A stretch of 64,000 nt of DNA from Brevibacillus choshinensis (GTDB taxonomy: Bacteria; Bacillota; Bacilli; Brevibacillales; Brevibacillaceae), in NCBI RefSeq assembly GCF_001420695.1, contig NZ_LJJB01000015.1, positions 62,001-126,000 of the forward strand. The letters are read 5' to 3'. How positions within the stretch are numbered: the first letter of the stretch is position 1; each line of letters begins with the position of its first letter. A program made the position numbers and the translations under genes. This document shows positions 33,256-42,693 of the stretch, piece by piece. Below the pieces are notes generated by a model. It did not search any database. It was not told where the DNA came from and was given only the letters and a program-made list of their open reading frames with translations.

Positions 33256-33879
33256 TTAAGGCGCTACTTTGACCAAGCCCTTTTTCAATGCGTACAAAAC
33301 CGCTTGTGAGCGATTGGGTTGCCCTGTTTTACGCAAAATGCTGCTGACATGCGTCTTCACCGTAGCTTCTGAGATATAGAGTCGTTGAGCGATTTCCTGA
33401 TTGCTCAAGTTTTCGACGATCAACTGAAAGACTTCCTGTTCCCGTTCCGTGAAAGAAACATCCGGCTCTTCCTTTCGTTTGCGCTGCAGCTTTGACTGGA
33501 AGCAGGAATACCCCATCATCACCATGTCCATCGTATGCAAGATCTGCTCAGGGACCGTATCCTTCATGATATACCCGTCCACATTGGACTCCAGTGCCCG
33601 GAACACATCTTCACTCTCGTCAAACGCCGTCAGAATCAGCACTTTGATCTCTGGCAGCTGATCCTTGAGCAGTTTGCAGCCATCTATGATAGAGATACCT
33701 GGCATCTTCAAGTCGGAGACAATCAGGTCAGGTTTTACAGCCAACGCCTTGGACAAAAGCTCATCACCATCACTGGCTTCTTCCACAACCGTATAGCGCG
33801 GGGAGCTCTCCAATATCATTTTCAGCCCCTCACGAACGATACGATGATCGTCCGCCAATAGAAGCCTTACGCTATCCAT
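33256..33879 (-). CDS. NarL/LuxR-family response regulator
   Basis: A 207-residue response regulator. The receiver domain has the acidic pair Asp10-Asp11, phosphoacceptor Asp56 (IVSDLKMPG) and the conserved Thr/Lys (LILTAFDES; IMKD). The C-terminal LuxR-type helix-turn-helix (about 143-203) reads FTEREQEVFQLIVENLSNQE and then ISEATVKTHVSSILRKTG. Its start overlaps the end of the histidine kinase gene by 8 bases, so the two form a cognate pair. Target genes are unknown; the neighbouring matrix locus is a candidate. Confidence 0.95.
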   Translation of the reverse strand: MDSVRLLLADDHRIVREGLKMILESSPRYTVVEEASDGDELLSKALAVKPDLIVSDLKMPGISIIDGCKLLKDQLPEIKVLILTAFDESEDVFRALESNVDGYIMKDTVPEQILHTMDMVMMGYSCFQSKLQRKRKEEPDVSFTEREQEVFQLIVENLSNQEIAQRLYISEATVKTHVSSILRKTGQPNRSQAVLYALKKGLVKVAP

Positions 33880-35425
33880 ACATTTCCACTCCCTTTCTCG
33901 GTATGATCGCCAGTATTTCCGTACCCTCGCTGGGCTTGGAACGGATATGCAAGGTACCGCCCACCTGAGCGATTCGCTCTTGCATTCCTACGACCCCATA
34001 CGTACTTTCTCTTGTTTTCTCTTCTGCAACAAAGCCAATACCGTCGTCATTCACCCGGACTTTTACTTGTACAGACGACGCTTCCACACTGACCGTCAGA
34101 TTACGTGCCCGCGCATGCTTGACTGCATTAGCTGTCGCCTCTTCCACCATCCGATAAATCGCGTTGAGTACCGGCAATTCTTCTTCTAGCACCCGCCCCT
34201 TTGAAGTAAAACGAACTTGCAAGTCCGTCCCGACAGTCATCCGTTTCAGCAGTTGTTCGATTGCCTCTGCTAACTGCTCGGACTCCCTAAATTCCCTCAG
34301 ATGCGTAATGGTATGCCGGACCTCTCCATGACACCACTTGATGCGCTCCTCGATCTGCTCCAGGCGTTGCGCTGCGCTATTTTTGACTTCTTGTGGGAGT
34401 GAGCGCTTTAGCTGGAACATCTGAGCGGACAAGAAAAACAATTGCTGGGCCAAGCCGTCGTGCATGTCCTGCGCCAGATTTCGACGCATCTCCTCGTGCA
34501 GGGACTTGGCCATTTCATACCTCGCCCTCGTCTGTTTTCCCTGTTGGCAGATGATAAGAGAAATCATTCGCAACATGAGACGTTCTCCGCGGTTGATCAC
34601 CCGTTTTGGCGGAATGGAAAAGATGAGACATCCCCACGCTTCCCCTTCCAATCGCAGCGGCATGCATACGTATGTATCCTTTTGCCCAGAGTAATCGTCC
34701 AAGAGCTCGACGGTTACTCTCTCCCATTCCTCGGCTCCTGCATCCAGCAAGGTATTCAGGAAATACTCTCTCTTCCATTCCCCCTCTGCTTCCCGATTCT
34801 GATAGAGACATAAATATGCCTGTTCTGAGCGAAAGACACGCCGCACCATCTGCTCAGTAGTCGCGCAGAGGTTCATCGTAGGACTGGAAGTTACCTTTTT
34901 CATAAACAGAAACAGCTGGTAGCATCGCGAATACATGTTTTTAATCGAACGCAGCAAAGCAAAAAAGCAAAATGCCATGCTGACCCACAACGTAATATCG
35001 AGGAGCAAGCGAAGCTGGTTGAAATTCATTTCAGCCGGAATCATGGTGAAAGGCATCCATTCCTGTAGCAGTGAAGCAGATAATATAAACAGAACGACAA
35101 TCAGCAGTACCTGTTCGAGACGCAATACTACCATCAGCCATAACAGAGTTGTGTACGCATAGAGCATAAATGGACTGCTCCATTTTCCCGTCTGGATGAT
35201 AAAAAACAAGGCCAAGCCCATATCGACCAGTCCGAGTAAAAACCATCGCTTTCGTGGGAGTGCGTAAAAAAGAATGCTTACGTACGCCAAAACAATCAGC
35301 AAGAAAGCGATAAACGATTGAGAATTTGAATCAGGGGCATCCATATAAAAAAAACAGAAAGCTAGGAGGAGCACCCATTGAAAAAAATACACGACCAGAC
35401 GGAATTCCTTTAGCAACCAATCCAT
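33872..35425 (-). CDS. NarL-type sensor histidine kinase (HisKA_3) with GAF-like domain
   Basis: A 517-residue kinase with about six N-terminal membrane segments (residues 8-160), a GAF-like cytosolic region (about 180-300), a HisKA_3 dimerisation domain with phospho-acceptor His322 in QDMHDGLAQQL, and a C-terminal HATPase. ATP-site motifs are EEATANAVKHA (N box), VNDDGIGF (G1) and YGVVGMQERI (G2). This architecture matches the NarX/DesK/LiaS superfamily of kinases. The signal is unknown, and the many membrane helices suggest membrane or lipid sensing. It is cotranscribed with the response regulator. Confidence 0.94.
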   Translation of the reverse strand: MDWLLKEFRLVVYFFQWVLLLAFCFFYMDAPDSNSQSFIAFLLIVLAYVSILFYALPRKRWFLLGLVDMGLALFFIIQTGKWSSPFMLYAYTTLLWLMVVLRLEQVLLIVVLFILSASLLQEWMPFTMIPAEMNFNQLRLLLDITLWVSMAFCFFALLRSIKNMYSRCYQLFLFMKKVTSSPTMNLCATTEQMVRRVFRSEQAYLCLYQNREAEGEWKREYFLNTLLDAGAEEWERVTVELLDDYSGQKDTYVCMPLRLEGEAWGCLIFSIPPKRVINRGERLMLRMISLIICQQGKQTRARYEMAKSLHEEMRRNLAQDMHDGLAQQLFFLSAQMFQLKRSLPQEVKNSAAQRLEQIEERIKWCHGEVRHTITHLREFRESEQLAEAIEQLLKRMTVGTDLQVRFTSKGRVLEEELPVLNAIYRMVEEATANAVKHARARNLTVSVEASSVQVKVRVNDDGIGFVAEEKTRESTYGVVGMQERIAQVGGTLHIRSKPSEGTEILAIIPRKGVEMYG

Positions 35426-35583
35426 GAGGCAGAGCTCCGTTTCTCCTATCCTAACAAACGACGGAAAATTAAGACATCTCTATCGTACTTGATCATGTCA
35501 AACATTGACAATATATGAAAAATGTCGAACGCTGATAGGATGAGCTTCCTTTGTTCGAAGTTACATATGTTCGACAAAAATTG

Positions 35584-35600
35584 ATTCGAAAATATCGAAT
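35584..35600. promoter_or_regulatory. Candidate ArsR operator palindrome
   Basis: ATTCGA-AAATA-TCGAAT is a perfect 6-bp inverted repeat about 85 bases before the ArsR-type gene. Further TTCGA or TCGAA half sites occur from 35523 to 35636. It is a plausible autoregulatory site; I cannot say which protein binds it. Confidence 0.4.
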
Positions 35601-35684
35601 TGCGTATACGAAAAATATTGAACTGTTTATTCGAATATTTTAGAATTCACTTGTACCTATCATCCTCACGGGAGATGACTCGCC

Positions 35685-36743
35685 TTGAGCCTATTAAATA
35701 TTGGATGTCAGCGCATGACCTATCGAGTAGAGCTTGCTTATTCACCTCTGTTTGAAGCTGCTTTAGGCATTGCTGCTGCCACCTATGATCAGATACACCC
35801 CACTCTGGAGCTTCCTCCCTCGTACTGGAAGCAGCTCCAGTCAGAGCTCCCTCTTGAAGTTGAGAAAGAGCTTGTGTACGCCAAACAGCACAACACGTGG
35901 AAAACACTCCTTCACTTGTTACATCAACGCTCGTTTCCCGATCTAGAGTCTTTTTTGCGTTACCTGAAAAAGCTCTCTCCCTTTGACTTGCGCTATTACT
36001 CTCTACCCTATCTGGGCGAAGAATGCCAAGATGCGCGTCGTCAGGCCGCGGAAGGCAGTAAGGAAGCGATGATTCATTTGCAGACTTCCTGTCGCGATCA
36101 TCTCTTTTTCCCTGCCTATATCGCTCATATCTATACAACCGAACCAGATGACCTGCGCCGCCATTTACTTTGTCTCATGGAAGGATGGTTTCTCACGCAT
36201 ATCAAACCCCATGAAGAAACCATCGTCCGCACCTTGAAGCGAGACTGCTCCCAGAAACAGGTGATGCAGGCAAAGCTTTCAGCAGAGGCACTGGTAGAGT
36301 GGGCAACGAATGGCAGCTACCCGCCTGAACCGACTGTTACCCGTGTCTTGCTCATTCCCCATGCCATTTATCGTCCATGGACCATTCAAGCGGATGCTGA
36401 GGGCACGAAGATTTTTTACTATCCAGTCGACGATGAACATTTGCACAGGGATGCGGACCCATATCGTCCTCCGCTCCCCCTGGTCCAAGCGCTAAAGGCA
36501 CTCGGAGACGAGCAACGGCTTCGCTTGGTAAAAATGCTATCTGAACAAGATCTGAGCCTGCAAGAAATGACCGAAACATTGGGAGGAGCAAAATCTACCG
36601 TTCATCACCACTTATCCATGCTGCGCTCTGCTCATTTGGTAGAAACCGTAAACGGAAAGTACCGCTTAAAGCGAACGGTTCTGGATAAGCTACCCCTACA
36701 CTGGGAGCAGTTCCTCGGAGGTTCGTTGGATGCACGCCATTGA
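35685..36743 (+). CDS. ArsR-family regulator with large N-terminal domain
   Basis: The 352-residue protein has an unknown N-terminal region of about 240 residues and a C-terminal winged helix (about 265-340: ALKALGDEQRLRLVKMLSEQDLSLQEMTE, then KSTVHHHLSMLRSAHLVE). The size and layout match the DUF5937-type ArsR regulators of Bacillales. A TTG start at 35685 with GGGAGA 9 bases before is used; an ATG at 35715 is the alternative. It overlaps the MFS gene by 14 bases, so it probably controls that exporter and itself, perhaps through the TCGAA motifs upstream. A similar regulator at 41604 sits before an ABC exporter. Confidence 0.85.
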   Translation: MSLLNIGCQRMTYRVELAYSPLFEAALGIAAATYDQIHPTLELPPSYWKQLQSELPLEVEKELVYAKQHNTWKTLLHLLHQRSFPDLESFLRYLKKLSPFDLRYYSLPYLGEECQDARRQAAEGSKEAMIHLQTSCRDHLFFPAYIAHIYTTEPDDLRRHLLCLMEGWFLTHIKPHEETIVRTLKRDCSQKQVMQAKLSAEALVEWATNGSYPPEPTVTRVLLIPHAIYRPWTIQADAEGTKIFYYPVDDEHLHRDADPYRPPLPLVQALKALGDEQRLRLVKMLSEQDLSLQEMTETLGGAKSTVHHHLSMLRSAHLVETVNGKYRLKRTVLDKLPLHWEQFLGGSLDARH

Positions 36744-37938
36744 GCGTAGAACTCCTTTATTGAGCCATCGCCCCTATCTTTTCATTCTGCTAGGGCAGCT
36801 CATCTCTGAACTGGGAGCAGCGCTAGGAACAATGGCAAACAGTTGGCTGCTCTATCAAGCGACGGGCTCTCAGGTGGCTGTAGGAGAAATGTGGTTACTC
36901 TATTTTTTGCCCTCGCTCGCTGTCCAACTTCTGGCTGGCCCCTATCTGGATCGCTTGGACAATAAGCGGGTCATCGTATTTTCACAATGGATGCGAAGTG
37001 CCGCCTTCTGTTTTTCCTTTCTTTTTCTTACAGTGCATCCGGAACAGCTCTGGCCGGTGTATGTTGCATCGCTGCTGAACGGGCTGATCCAGCCGCTCTA
37101 CGTTCCTTCAAGCCAGTCGTTATTGCCGCGGATCGTTCCTAAAGAGCAGCTCCTACAAGCCAACTCCTATTTGGACAGCGTTCTTCGCGTCGTGATGATT
37201 ATGGGTCCTCCTCTTGGTGGGGCGATCGTTGCCACTGTCGGTGGTGCCCCAGTTTTGGCGATCATCGCTGTGAGCTATGCCTTGAGTGGTACGCTCTTGA
37301 TGTTGTGCCCCTACACTCCACCCTTACACCGAGAGGCATCACAGCGCTGGGTCGTCATGTTCCGTGCCGGATTACGTGTTTTTGCAGAAAAGCCGGCCTT
37401 GATATGGTTGAGTATGTACGCAGCTATCGTTCAATTTGCAGTAGGCGTTACCCTCGTTCTCAATCTGCCCTTTGTCGTGGATGAGCTATTAGGTACTTCC
37501 CTGCACGTAGGGATCTTCCTGGCTGGTTATCCGCTGGGCTACCTGTTTGGTTCGCTACTGGTTCCTCACTTCCTGATCCATCACAAGCAGATGGTCATGT
37601 TTGGTTCTCTTGTCATCGGTGGTGCATCGTTTCTCGCTTTGGGATTCGTTCACAGCTTTTCCCTCGCTGTGGCGATTGAAATATTCGCAGGTCTTGCCGC
37701 TCCCTTTTTTCAGATCCATTGCCTGAGTCTGTACCAGCTCTCGGTTCCCCAGACACTCATGGGACGTGTCCTGTCTGTCAGGCTGCTTATTATCCGTGTA
37801 ACCATGCCTCTTGGTGTCTGGCTAGGGGGTACGATTGGAGAAACAGTGGGGGTTCGACTTCTTTTTATGGCGATTGGGACGTTGGTCGTGGTCTGTGCAC
37901 TACCCGGTCTATTCTTTTCGAAGATTTGGCAAAAATAG
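36730..37938 (+). CDS. MFS exporter (MefA/MFS_3 type)
   Basis: A 402-residue major facilitator with 12 predicted membrane segments. The motif A region reads GPYLDRLDNKRVIVFSQWMR, as in the MFS_3 macrolide-efflux branch. It overlaps the upstream ArsR gene by 14 bases, the arrangement expected for a regulator-exporter pair. The substrate is unknown; drug or metabolite export is likely. The promoter of the next operon (37926-37955) overlaps its 3' end. Confidence 0.9.
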   Translation: MHAIERRTPLLSHRPYLFILLGQLISELGAALGTMANSWLLYQATGSQVAVGEMWLLYFLPSLAVQLLAGPYLDRLDNKRVIVFSQWMRSAAFCFSFLFLTVHPEQLWPVYVASLLNGLIQPLYVPSSQSLLPRIVPKEQLLQANSYLDSVLRVVMIMGPPLGGAIVATVGGAPVLAIIAVSYALSGTLLMLCPYTPPLHREASQRWVVMFRAGLRVFAEKPALIWLSMYAAIVQFAVGVTLVLNLPFVVDELLGTSLHVGIFLAGYPLGYLFGSLLVPHFLIHHKQMVMFGSLVIGGASFLALGFVHSFSLAVAIEIFAGLAAPFFQIHCLSLYQLSVPQTLMGRVLSVRLLIIRVTMPLGVWLGGTIGETVGVRLLFMAIGTLVVVCALPGLFFSKIWQK

Positions 37939-37955
37939 GATATCGCTTGTATAAT
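37926..37955 (+). promoter_or_regulatory. Sigma-A promoter of the MoxR operon
   Basis: TTGGCA (37926-37931) and TATAAT (37950-37955) are 18 bases apart, about 50 bases before the moxR ATG, and partly inside the end of the MFS gene. Confidence 0.75.
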
Positions 37956-38004
37956 GAATACTCGGGCTTTGCCCCTCAATCCACGTACATAAAGGAGACT
38001 TTCC

Positions 38005-38943
38005 ATGGCTCACCCTACCTTGGATAACCTGTTAGCTAGCATGAACCGCGTGATTGTCGGAAAAGACGAACAAATTCGTCTACTCGTGATTGCTCTGCTC
38101 GCGCGTGGGCATGTGCTACTCGAGGATTTACCCGGCATGGGAAAAACCGTGCTCGCGAAGACTTTGGCCCATGCGATCGGAGGTACCTACAATCGCTTGC
38201 AATTTACCGCAGATCTCTTGCCATCAGATGTCATCGGACTGCATGTATACAATCAGCGCACACAGGAATTTGAATTGCGCAAAGGGCCTGTGTTTGCAGA
38301 CGTTTTGCTCGCCGATGAGATCAACCGCGCTACGCCCCGCACGCAATCCGGCCTATTAGAGGGCATGGAGGAGCGGCAGGTGACAATTGAAGGAATTACA
38401 ATGCCCTTACCTCCTGCGATGCTCGTCATTGCGACGCAGAATCCTATCGAATCGGAAGGTACTTATCCCCTTCCCGAGGCGCAGTTGGACCGCTTTTTGT
38501 TCAAGCTGTCTCTCGGCTACGGGACGCGGGAAGATTCCAGGGAGATCCTCAGACGTTTTCGCAGTGAGTCTCCTCTAGATGAGATAAAAGCCGTCATCAG
38601 CGTCGAAGAAATTGCCGCTCTGCAACGCGAAGTGACCTTGGTTCACGTGAGCCAAGCTGTAGAAGAATACGTCATCGACCTGACAGAGGCGACCCGCACG
38701 CATCGCTCGGTGGATGTAGGCATCAGTCCGCGCGCTATGCTCGCCCTGCTGCGCTCAGCACAGGCCGCAGCGTTCCTCGCAGGTCGTTCCTTTGTGCTGC
38801 CAGACGATGTAAAACGAGTGTTTCCTAGCCTCGCCACTCATCGGATTCGCCTGTCGATGGAAGCAGAGCTGCATGTGACAGAGTCTGAGATCGTGGAGCA
38901 AATTTTGAAAAGTGTACCGACTCCCGTCGAGGAAAGCGTGTAG
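38005..38943 (+). CDS. MoxR-family AAA+ ATPase
   Basis: MoxR ATPases act as chaperones or metal-insertion helpers, usually with a DUF58 protein. This 312-residue protein has Walker A EDLPGMGKTVL (near 42-52), Walker B VLLADEINRATP, sensor 1 MLVIATQNPIESEGTYPLPEAQ with LDRF, and the C-terminal lid GISPRAMLALLRSAQA. It is the first gene of a three-gene operon: the DUF58 gene follows after 2 bases and the DUF4129-type membrane protein overlaps that by 4 bases. The start has AAAGGAGA at normal spacing. The client of the complex is unknown. Confidence 0.95.
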   Translation: MAHPTLDNLLASMNRVIVGKDEQIRLLVIALLARGHVLLEDLPGMGKTVLAKTLAHAIGGTYNRLQFTADLLPSDVIGLHVYNQRTQEFELRKGPVFADVLLADEINRATPRTQSGLLEGMEERQVTIEGITMPLPPAMLVIATQNPIESEGTYPLPEAQLDRFLFKLSLGYGTREDSREILRRFRSESPLDEIKAVISVEEIAALQREVTLVHVSQAVEEYVIDLTEATRTHRSVDVGISPRAMLALLRSAQAAAFLAGRSFVLPDDVKRVFPSLATHRIRLSMEAELHVTESEIVEQILKSVPTPVEESV

Positions 38944-38945
38944 CA

Positions 38946-40136
38946 ATGAACACGAAGCAAACCTTTCACGTAATTGGTTTTCTCCTCCTACTTTTCGCTC
39001 TGTTTTCCGGGAGCTGGTTTCTGTGGCTGTTTGGTGGTCTGTTCTTTTTCATGCCAGCCGCGCACAGCTGGTGGATCGCCAACATGAGCCGTTGGGTAAA
39101 GCTCGAATGGATCGCGGATCAGACTCGCGTCATGCCAGGTACGCCTGTACAGGTCACAGTCCGGCTGCACAATCGATCATGGCTTCCGCTACCTGCCACC
39201 TGGCTGCGATTGACCCTGCCCGATCATGTCACGGTCGAAGGTGCTGACGAGGTGCGTGTGAGCAATCAGCGGACAGTCGTGCGACTACGAATGGATCTTC
39301 CCATGCGGCACAGCGCTAAGCGCATCCTGATCCTCACGCCACATAAGCGTGGGGTCGTCTGGCTCACTGAGGTGCAATCAGAAACACTCCCCTTGTTCGC
39401 TGATGAAATGAGTGCGATCCCGCTTCGGGTTTCCTTTACCATGCTGGTCTATCCGTTGCCATTACCTTTGCCGTCCATTTCTATCGAGGATACCGAGCCG
39501 GACGGCAGCAGGCTCTCCCGTCAACGTCAGCAGGATGATGTCACGTTCCAACGCGGCGTGCGTCCGTACATTCCAGGCGACCGCTTCAAGCATATCAACT
39601 GGAAGGCGACCGCCAAAACAGGATCGCTTGCGACTCGCGTATTTGAGCATACAGCACGTCCAGACTGGCGGATTGTCGGCCATATCCTGCCGTCGTACGA
39701 GCCTTTGCAGCAACGACATAACGATACGGTCAACGAGCGAACGATCTCCTGTCTAGCTGCATTGTCCGTCTTTTGCCGAAAGCGTTCATTGGGGTACGAG
39801 TTGTACTTGAGTGTGAAGCAACGTGGTTGTGATCACTATCATCTGCCTGCTGGAAGTGGCAAAAGCCATCATCTACACGTGATGACCCAACTGGCTCAGA
39901 TGCATCATTATGTCACGACGCCACTCCCCCCGATCCTCCGCCGTCTGGAAGAGAATCCTTCCAAAGAAACGATCCTGTTGATCACGCCACGACTGGATGA
40001 GGCCATGGAACAGGCAATCGATCGACTCCTCCGCCGCGGCCACAAAGTAGCTGTGCTGGATGTATCCGATGACCAGGCCGTGCTTCGCCGCTACGAATCG
40101 TCACGAGCTCCAATCGGGAGGTTGATCGCACGATGA
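38946..40136 (+). CDS. DUF58 protein (MoxR-associated)
   Basis: This 396-residue protein has two N-terminal membrane segments (about residues 8-43), an extracellular-like beta domain (50-170), and the DUF58 motif in which RPYIPGDRFKHINWKATAKTG (near 199-219) is diagnostic. A von Willebrand A-like region follows (ETILLITPRLDEAMEQAIDR, VAVLDVSDDQAVLRR). DUF58 proteins work with MoxR ATPases in assembly or envelope processes. The start lies 2 bases after the moxR stop, and the stop overlaps the next gene. Confidence 0.92.
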   Translation: MNTKQTFHVIGFLLLLFALFSGSWFLWLFGGLFFFMPAAHSWWIANMSRWVKLEWIADQTRVMPGTPVQVTVRLHNRSWLPLPATWLRLTLPDHVTVEGADEVRVSNQRTVVRLRMDLPMRHSAKRILILTPHKRGVVWLTEVQSETLPLFADEMSAIPLRVSFTMLVYPLPLPLPSISIEDTEPDGSRLSRQRQQDDVTFQRGVRPYIPGDRFKHINWKATAKTGSLATRVFEHTARPDWRIVGHILPSYEPLQQRHNDTVNERTISCLAALSVFCRKRSLGYELYLSVKQRGCDHYHLPAGSGKSHHLHVMTQLAQMHHYVTTPLPPILRRLEENPSKETILLITPRLDEAMEQAIDRLLRRGHKVAVLDVSDDQAVLRRYESSRAPIGRLIAR

Positions 40137-41455
40137 TCGTGACCACAATCGGACGCTGGACACTAGCCTTTTGGCTCGAAGCCTTGCTTCTTGCAGGTTG
40201 CTTTATGCTGTTCGGCTATCTGTCAGCCGGCTTCGGTCCATTCCTGCTATTCGGAATCATCACCTCTCTGCTATTCGTCATTGGTGGCCTGATTTTCCAC
40301 GAAGGCAGTCGAAATCCACTGTTCCTAATGCTTCTTTACGTCATCGTCGCCGGAGTGGGAGTGCTCAGCTACCTGACATTTGATTCCTGGATGATCGCTT
40401 TGATCGTAGCAGCCCTGTATTTCTGGAGAATCCAAGCTGTTGCCTCCGATGGCATCAGCCATGCCAATCTGCAGCGACGATTCGTGCTTGTCCTAATGGT
40501 CTGCCTCATCCAGCTGGTGATCGGAGGGTTGTACGGGTCTGCCGTCCACTCCGAAGACTTTCAAGCTACTACGTACTACTGGATGCTGGGACTGACACTC
40601 GGAAGCTATCTGTTGCTCAGCTTGCTCGAATACGTCACACGGGAGCACACCATCCCGACTCTCCTCCCTGCCTCTATTCACGTCAAGCTTGGTGGACAAG
40701 TATTGGCTGCGCATTCACTTGTCACCATCGGCTATCTACTAATCGCCTCTGCCGTCCTAGGAGCACTCGCTCTACTGTGGTCATGGGTGAAGGGCCCTCT
40801 CGGGAGTGGGCTGTACTGGTTGATAGAGCCTATTCTGAAGAAGCTGGCTGATTGGGCAGAGGGACTGTCAGGTGTTTTGGAGAGAGATGGCCGTGTCAAT
40901 GATGTGCTGGACAATCAGGGACAGGGCGCAGATCAATCCTATCTTCCCCTCGATCAGGGAGAACCTCTTATCAACCTTTTGGAGCCCTATTTGATAGCGG
41001 GAGCCTCTTTACTGATTCTGATTGTACTGACCAGATATATTTGGAAACGCCGCTACCATAAAGAAGGCGTACCTGAACAAACTCCTCCGACTCATGATGC
41101 CTCAGCCTGGACTCCGCTCTCTGAGTCTGATGACAAAGACGGAAGCCCCCTGCGGGACGTACGCCACTGGTTTAAAAAGACTCCCGGTCCTGCCGACGAT
41201 CCGGTGCGTTATGCTTACTATCAATTTTTGAAGCACACCGCTTCACGAGGGATGCCCATCTATCGCTTCGAGACCAGTCAGGAGTATCTGCTTCGCCTGC
41301 AGCGGCAATGGCAAGATCCAGCTTCCCTCCAGTTGGCTGCAAAAATTACCGATTCATACGAAAAGTATCGCTATCGCGAGCAATCCCTCGCCCCCGAAGA
41401 GCTGGCAGCCATGAAGCAAGCGGTGAAATCATTGCGAGAGACGGCAGCGACATGA
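40133..41455 (+). CDS. Membrane protein with C-terminal DUF4129 domain
   Basis: The 440-residue protein has about eight membrane segments in its first 300 residues, including LLLAGCFMLFGYLSAGFGPF and SYLLLSLLEYV. The cytosolic C-terminal region (about 350-430) shows the DUF4129 features: PVRYAYYQFLKHTASRGMPIYRFETSQEYL, then ITDSYEKYRYREQSLAPEEL. In related operons this position is held by a transglutaminase-like membrane protein, but no transglutaminase triad is visible here. It overlaps the DUF58 gene by 4 bases and ends the operon before a terminator. Confidence 0.85.
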   Translation: MIVTTIGRWTLAFWLEALLLAGCFMLFGYLSAGFGPFLLFGIITSLLFVIGGLIFHEGSRNPLFLMLLYVIVAGVGVLSYLTFDSWMIALIVAALYFWRIQAVASDGISHANLQRRFVLVLMVCLIQLVIGGLYGSAVHSEDFQATTYYWMLGLTLGSYLLLSLLEYVTREHTIPTLLPASIHVKLGGQVLAAHSLVTIGYLLIASAVLGALALLWSWVKGPLGSGLYWLIEPILKKLADWAEGLSGVLERDGRVNDVLDNQGQGADQSYLPLDQGEPLINLLEPYLIAGASLLILIVLTRYIWKRRYHKEGVPEQTPPTHDASAWTPLSESDDKDGSPLRDVRHWFKKTPGPADDPVRYAYYQFLKHTASRGMPIYRFETSQEYLLRLQRQWQDPASLQLAAKITDSYEKYRYREQSLAPEELAAMKQAVKSLRETAAT

Positions 41456-41472
41456 TCTTGATTTTCTTCACC

Positions 41473-41499
41473 ACCACGCTTTCTTGTGCGTGGTTTTTT
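41473..41499 (+). terminator. Terminator of the MoxR operon
   Basis: ACCACGC pairs with GCGTGGT (8-base loop) and is followed by TTTTTTG. Confidence 0.85.
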
Positions 41500-41507
41500 G
41501 TTTTTCC

Positions 41508-41536
41508 TTGACACTGCCCCGTGCTTCTTGCATAAT
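41508..41536 (+). promoter_or_regulatory. Sigma-A promoter of the ArsR-ABC operon
   Basis: A perfect TTGACA (41508-41513) and CATAAT (41531-41536) are separated by 17 bases, right after the preceding terminator. Confidence 0.85.
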
Positions 41537-41603
41537 TTCCTCAATTTTGCCCACTCTTTTATTCGATTTACCAAATAGTTAATCCAAAAGAAAGGAGTCC
41601 CTC

Positions 41604-42692
41604 ATGCACGACCTCCCACAGTGGCTGCGAAAGCACCTCACGATCATTTATCAACCGAGCTACGAATTTTTTCTCAGCCTGCACGTATTATCGAATCCGG
41701 AGCACCACACCTCCCGCTTGGGGTGGGCACAAGAGGCACTCGCTGCCCTACCGCGTCCGCTATTCAGAGATTTGCCCCATTTCGCTGAGCTCTCGAACGG
41801 CTTTTTGGACATCATGGACATTCTCTCCCCATGGGAAGAATCGTACCAGCATTCCGTAGAGGCAGGATTGGAACAGATCAGTGGACTTAGCGCTGAAGAA
41901 TTTGCGGAAATCATGCTGGGGCGTGTCTACCACCGACGGCAAGTACAAGAGTGGATCGCAGGGCGCGCGGATGAGGCGTTTGAACTGCTAAAGCCAGTCC
42001 ATCGGCAAATGCTGCGCCATCCGCTGGCTACCAAACGGAGGTTTCTGGAATTTTGCTACGCCTACCTCCCAATCTTTCAGGCCGAGCAGCGCCGCATTGA
42101 GCCGTGGCTGGTCCGCGCCGTCATGGAGGCTGAGGAGCAAGCAGCAGCGGATCCGGTCACCTTTTTATCACAGGTGCATACCCGCTTGCATGTACATGAA
42201 GACTTCTTGCTTTTCCACAAGGCAAAGACTTATACGTTTGCCTACAGCGACCTCTCCCATGTCTATTTGTGCGCCACCACCTTCGTCTCTCCCCATCTGC
42301 TGCTCGGGATCTATCCGGAACACATAACGATCGGGCTATCTGTAGACGTGCCGGGTACCGCTGCAAAGGCAACCATTCCTGCCGATTTTATTGCCAAGAT
42401 GAAAGTGTTTGGCGATCCGACCCGTGCAGCGATTCTCAAATCGTTGCTGGGCCATCCGTACTGCACGCAACAGCTGGCAGAGTTGCACGGTATTACGGAG
42501 CCTGCGGTCACCAAGCACTTGAAGCTATTGAGCGATGCCGGCTTTGTCTGGAATGAACGTCGAGGGCGTTACGTGTTTTACCGCGGGCTGCCGGTTCAGC
42601 TGGAGCAGCTTTCTGTCGACCTGCATGAATTTATCGACATGCCGGCTCCCGGTCTCTCTATCCATCCCCCTCATAAGGAACGGAGGAAATAA
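41604..42692 (+). CDS. ArsR-family regulator with large N-terminal domain
   Basis: A 362-residue protein built like the regulator at 35685: an unknown N-terminal part of about 260 residues, then a winged helix (about 262-335) with KMKVFGDPTRAAILKSLLGHPYCTQQLAE and EPAVTKHLKLLSDAGFV. No metal-binding CxC of classical ArsR proteins is present. The gene follows its own TTGACA promoter and AAGGAG box. It ends one base before the ABC permease start, so it is the regulator of a four-gene export operon. The inducer is unknown. Confidence 0.88.
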   Translation: MHDLPQWLRKHLTIIYQPSYEFFLSLHVLSNPEHHTSRLGWAQEALAALPRPLFRDLPHFAELSNGFLDIMDILSPWEESYQHSVEAGLEQISGLSAEEFAEIMLGRVYHRRQVQEWIAGRADEAFELLKPVHRQMLRHPLATKRRFLEFCYAYLPIFQAEQRRIEPWLVRAVMEAEEQAAADPVTFLSQVHTRLHVHEDFLLFHKAKTYTFAYSDLSHVYLCATTFVSPHLLLGIYPEHITIGLSVDVPGTAAKATIPADFIAKMKVFGDPTRAAILKSLLGHPYCTQQLAELHGITEPAVTKHLKLLSDAGFVWNERRGRYVFYRGLPVQLEQLSVDLHEFIDMPAPGLSIHPPHKERRK

Positions 42693-42693
42693 C

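Noticed and set aside
42535-42693. An N-terminal extension of the first ABC permease
   Set aside because: The extension lies inside the ArsR gene in another frame, and the GTG at 42694 has GGAGG at the right distance.
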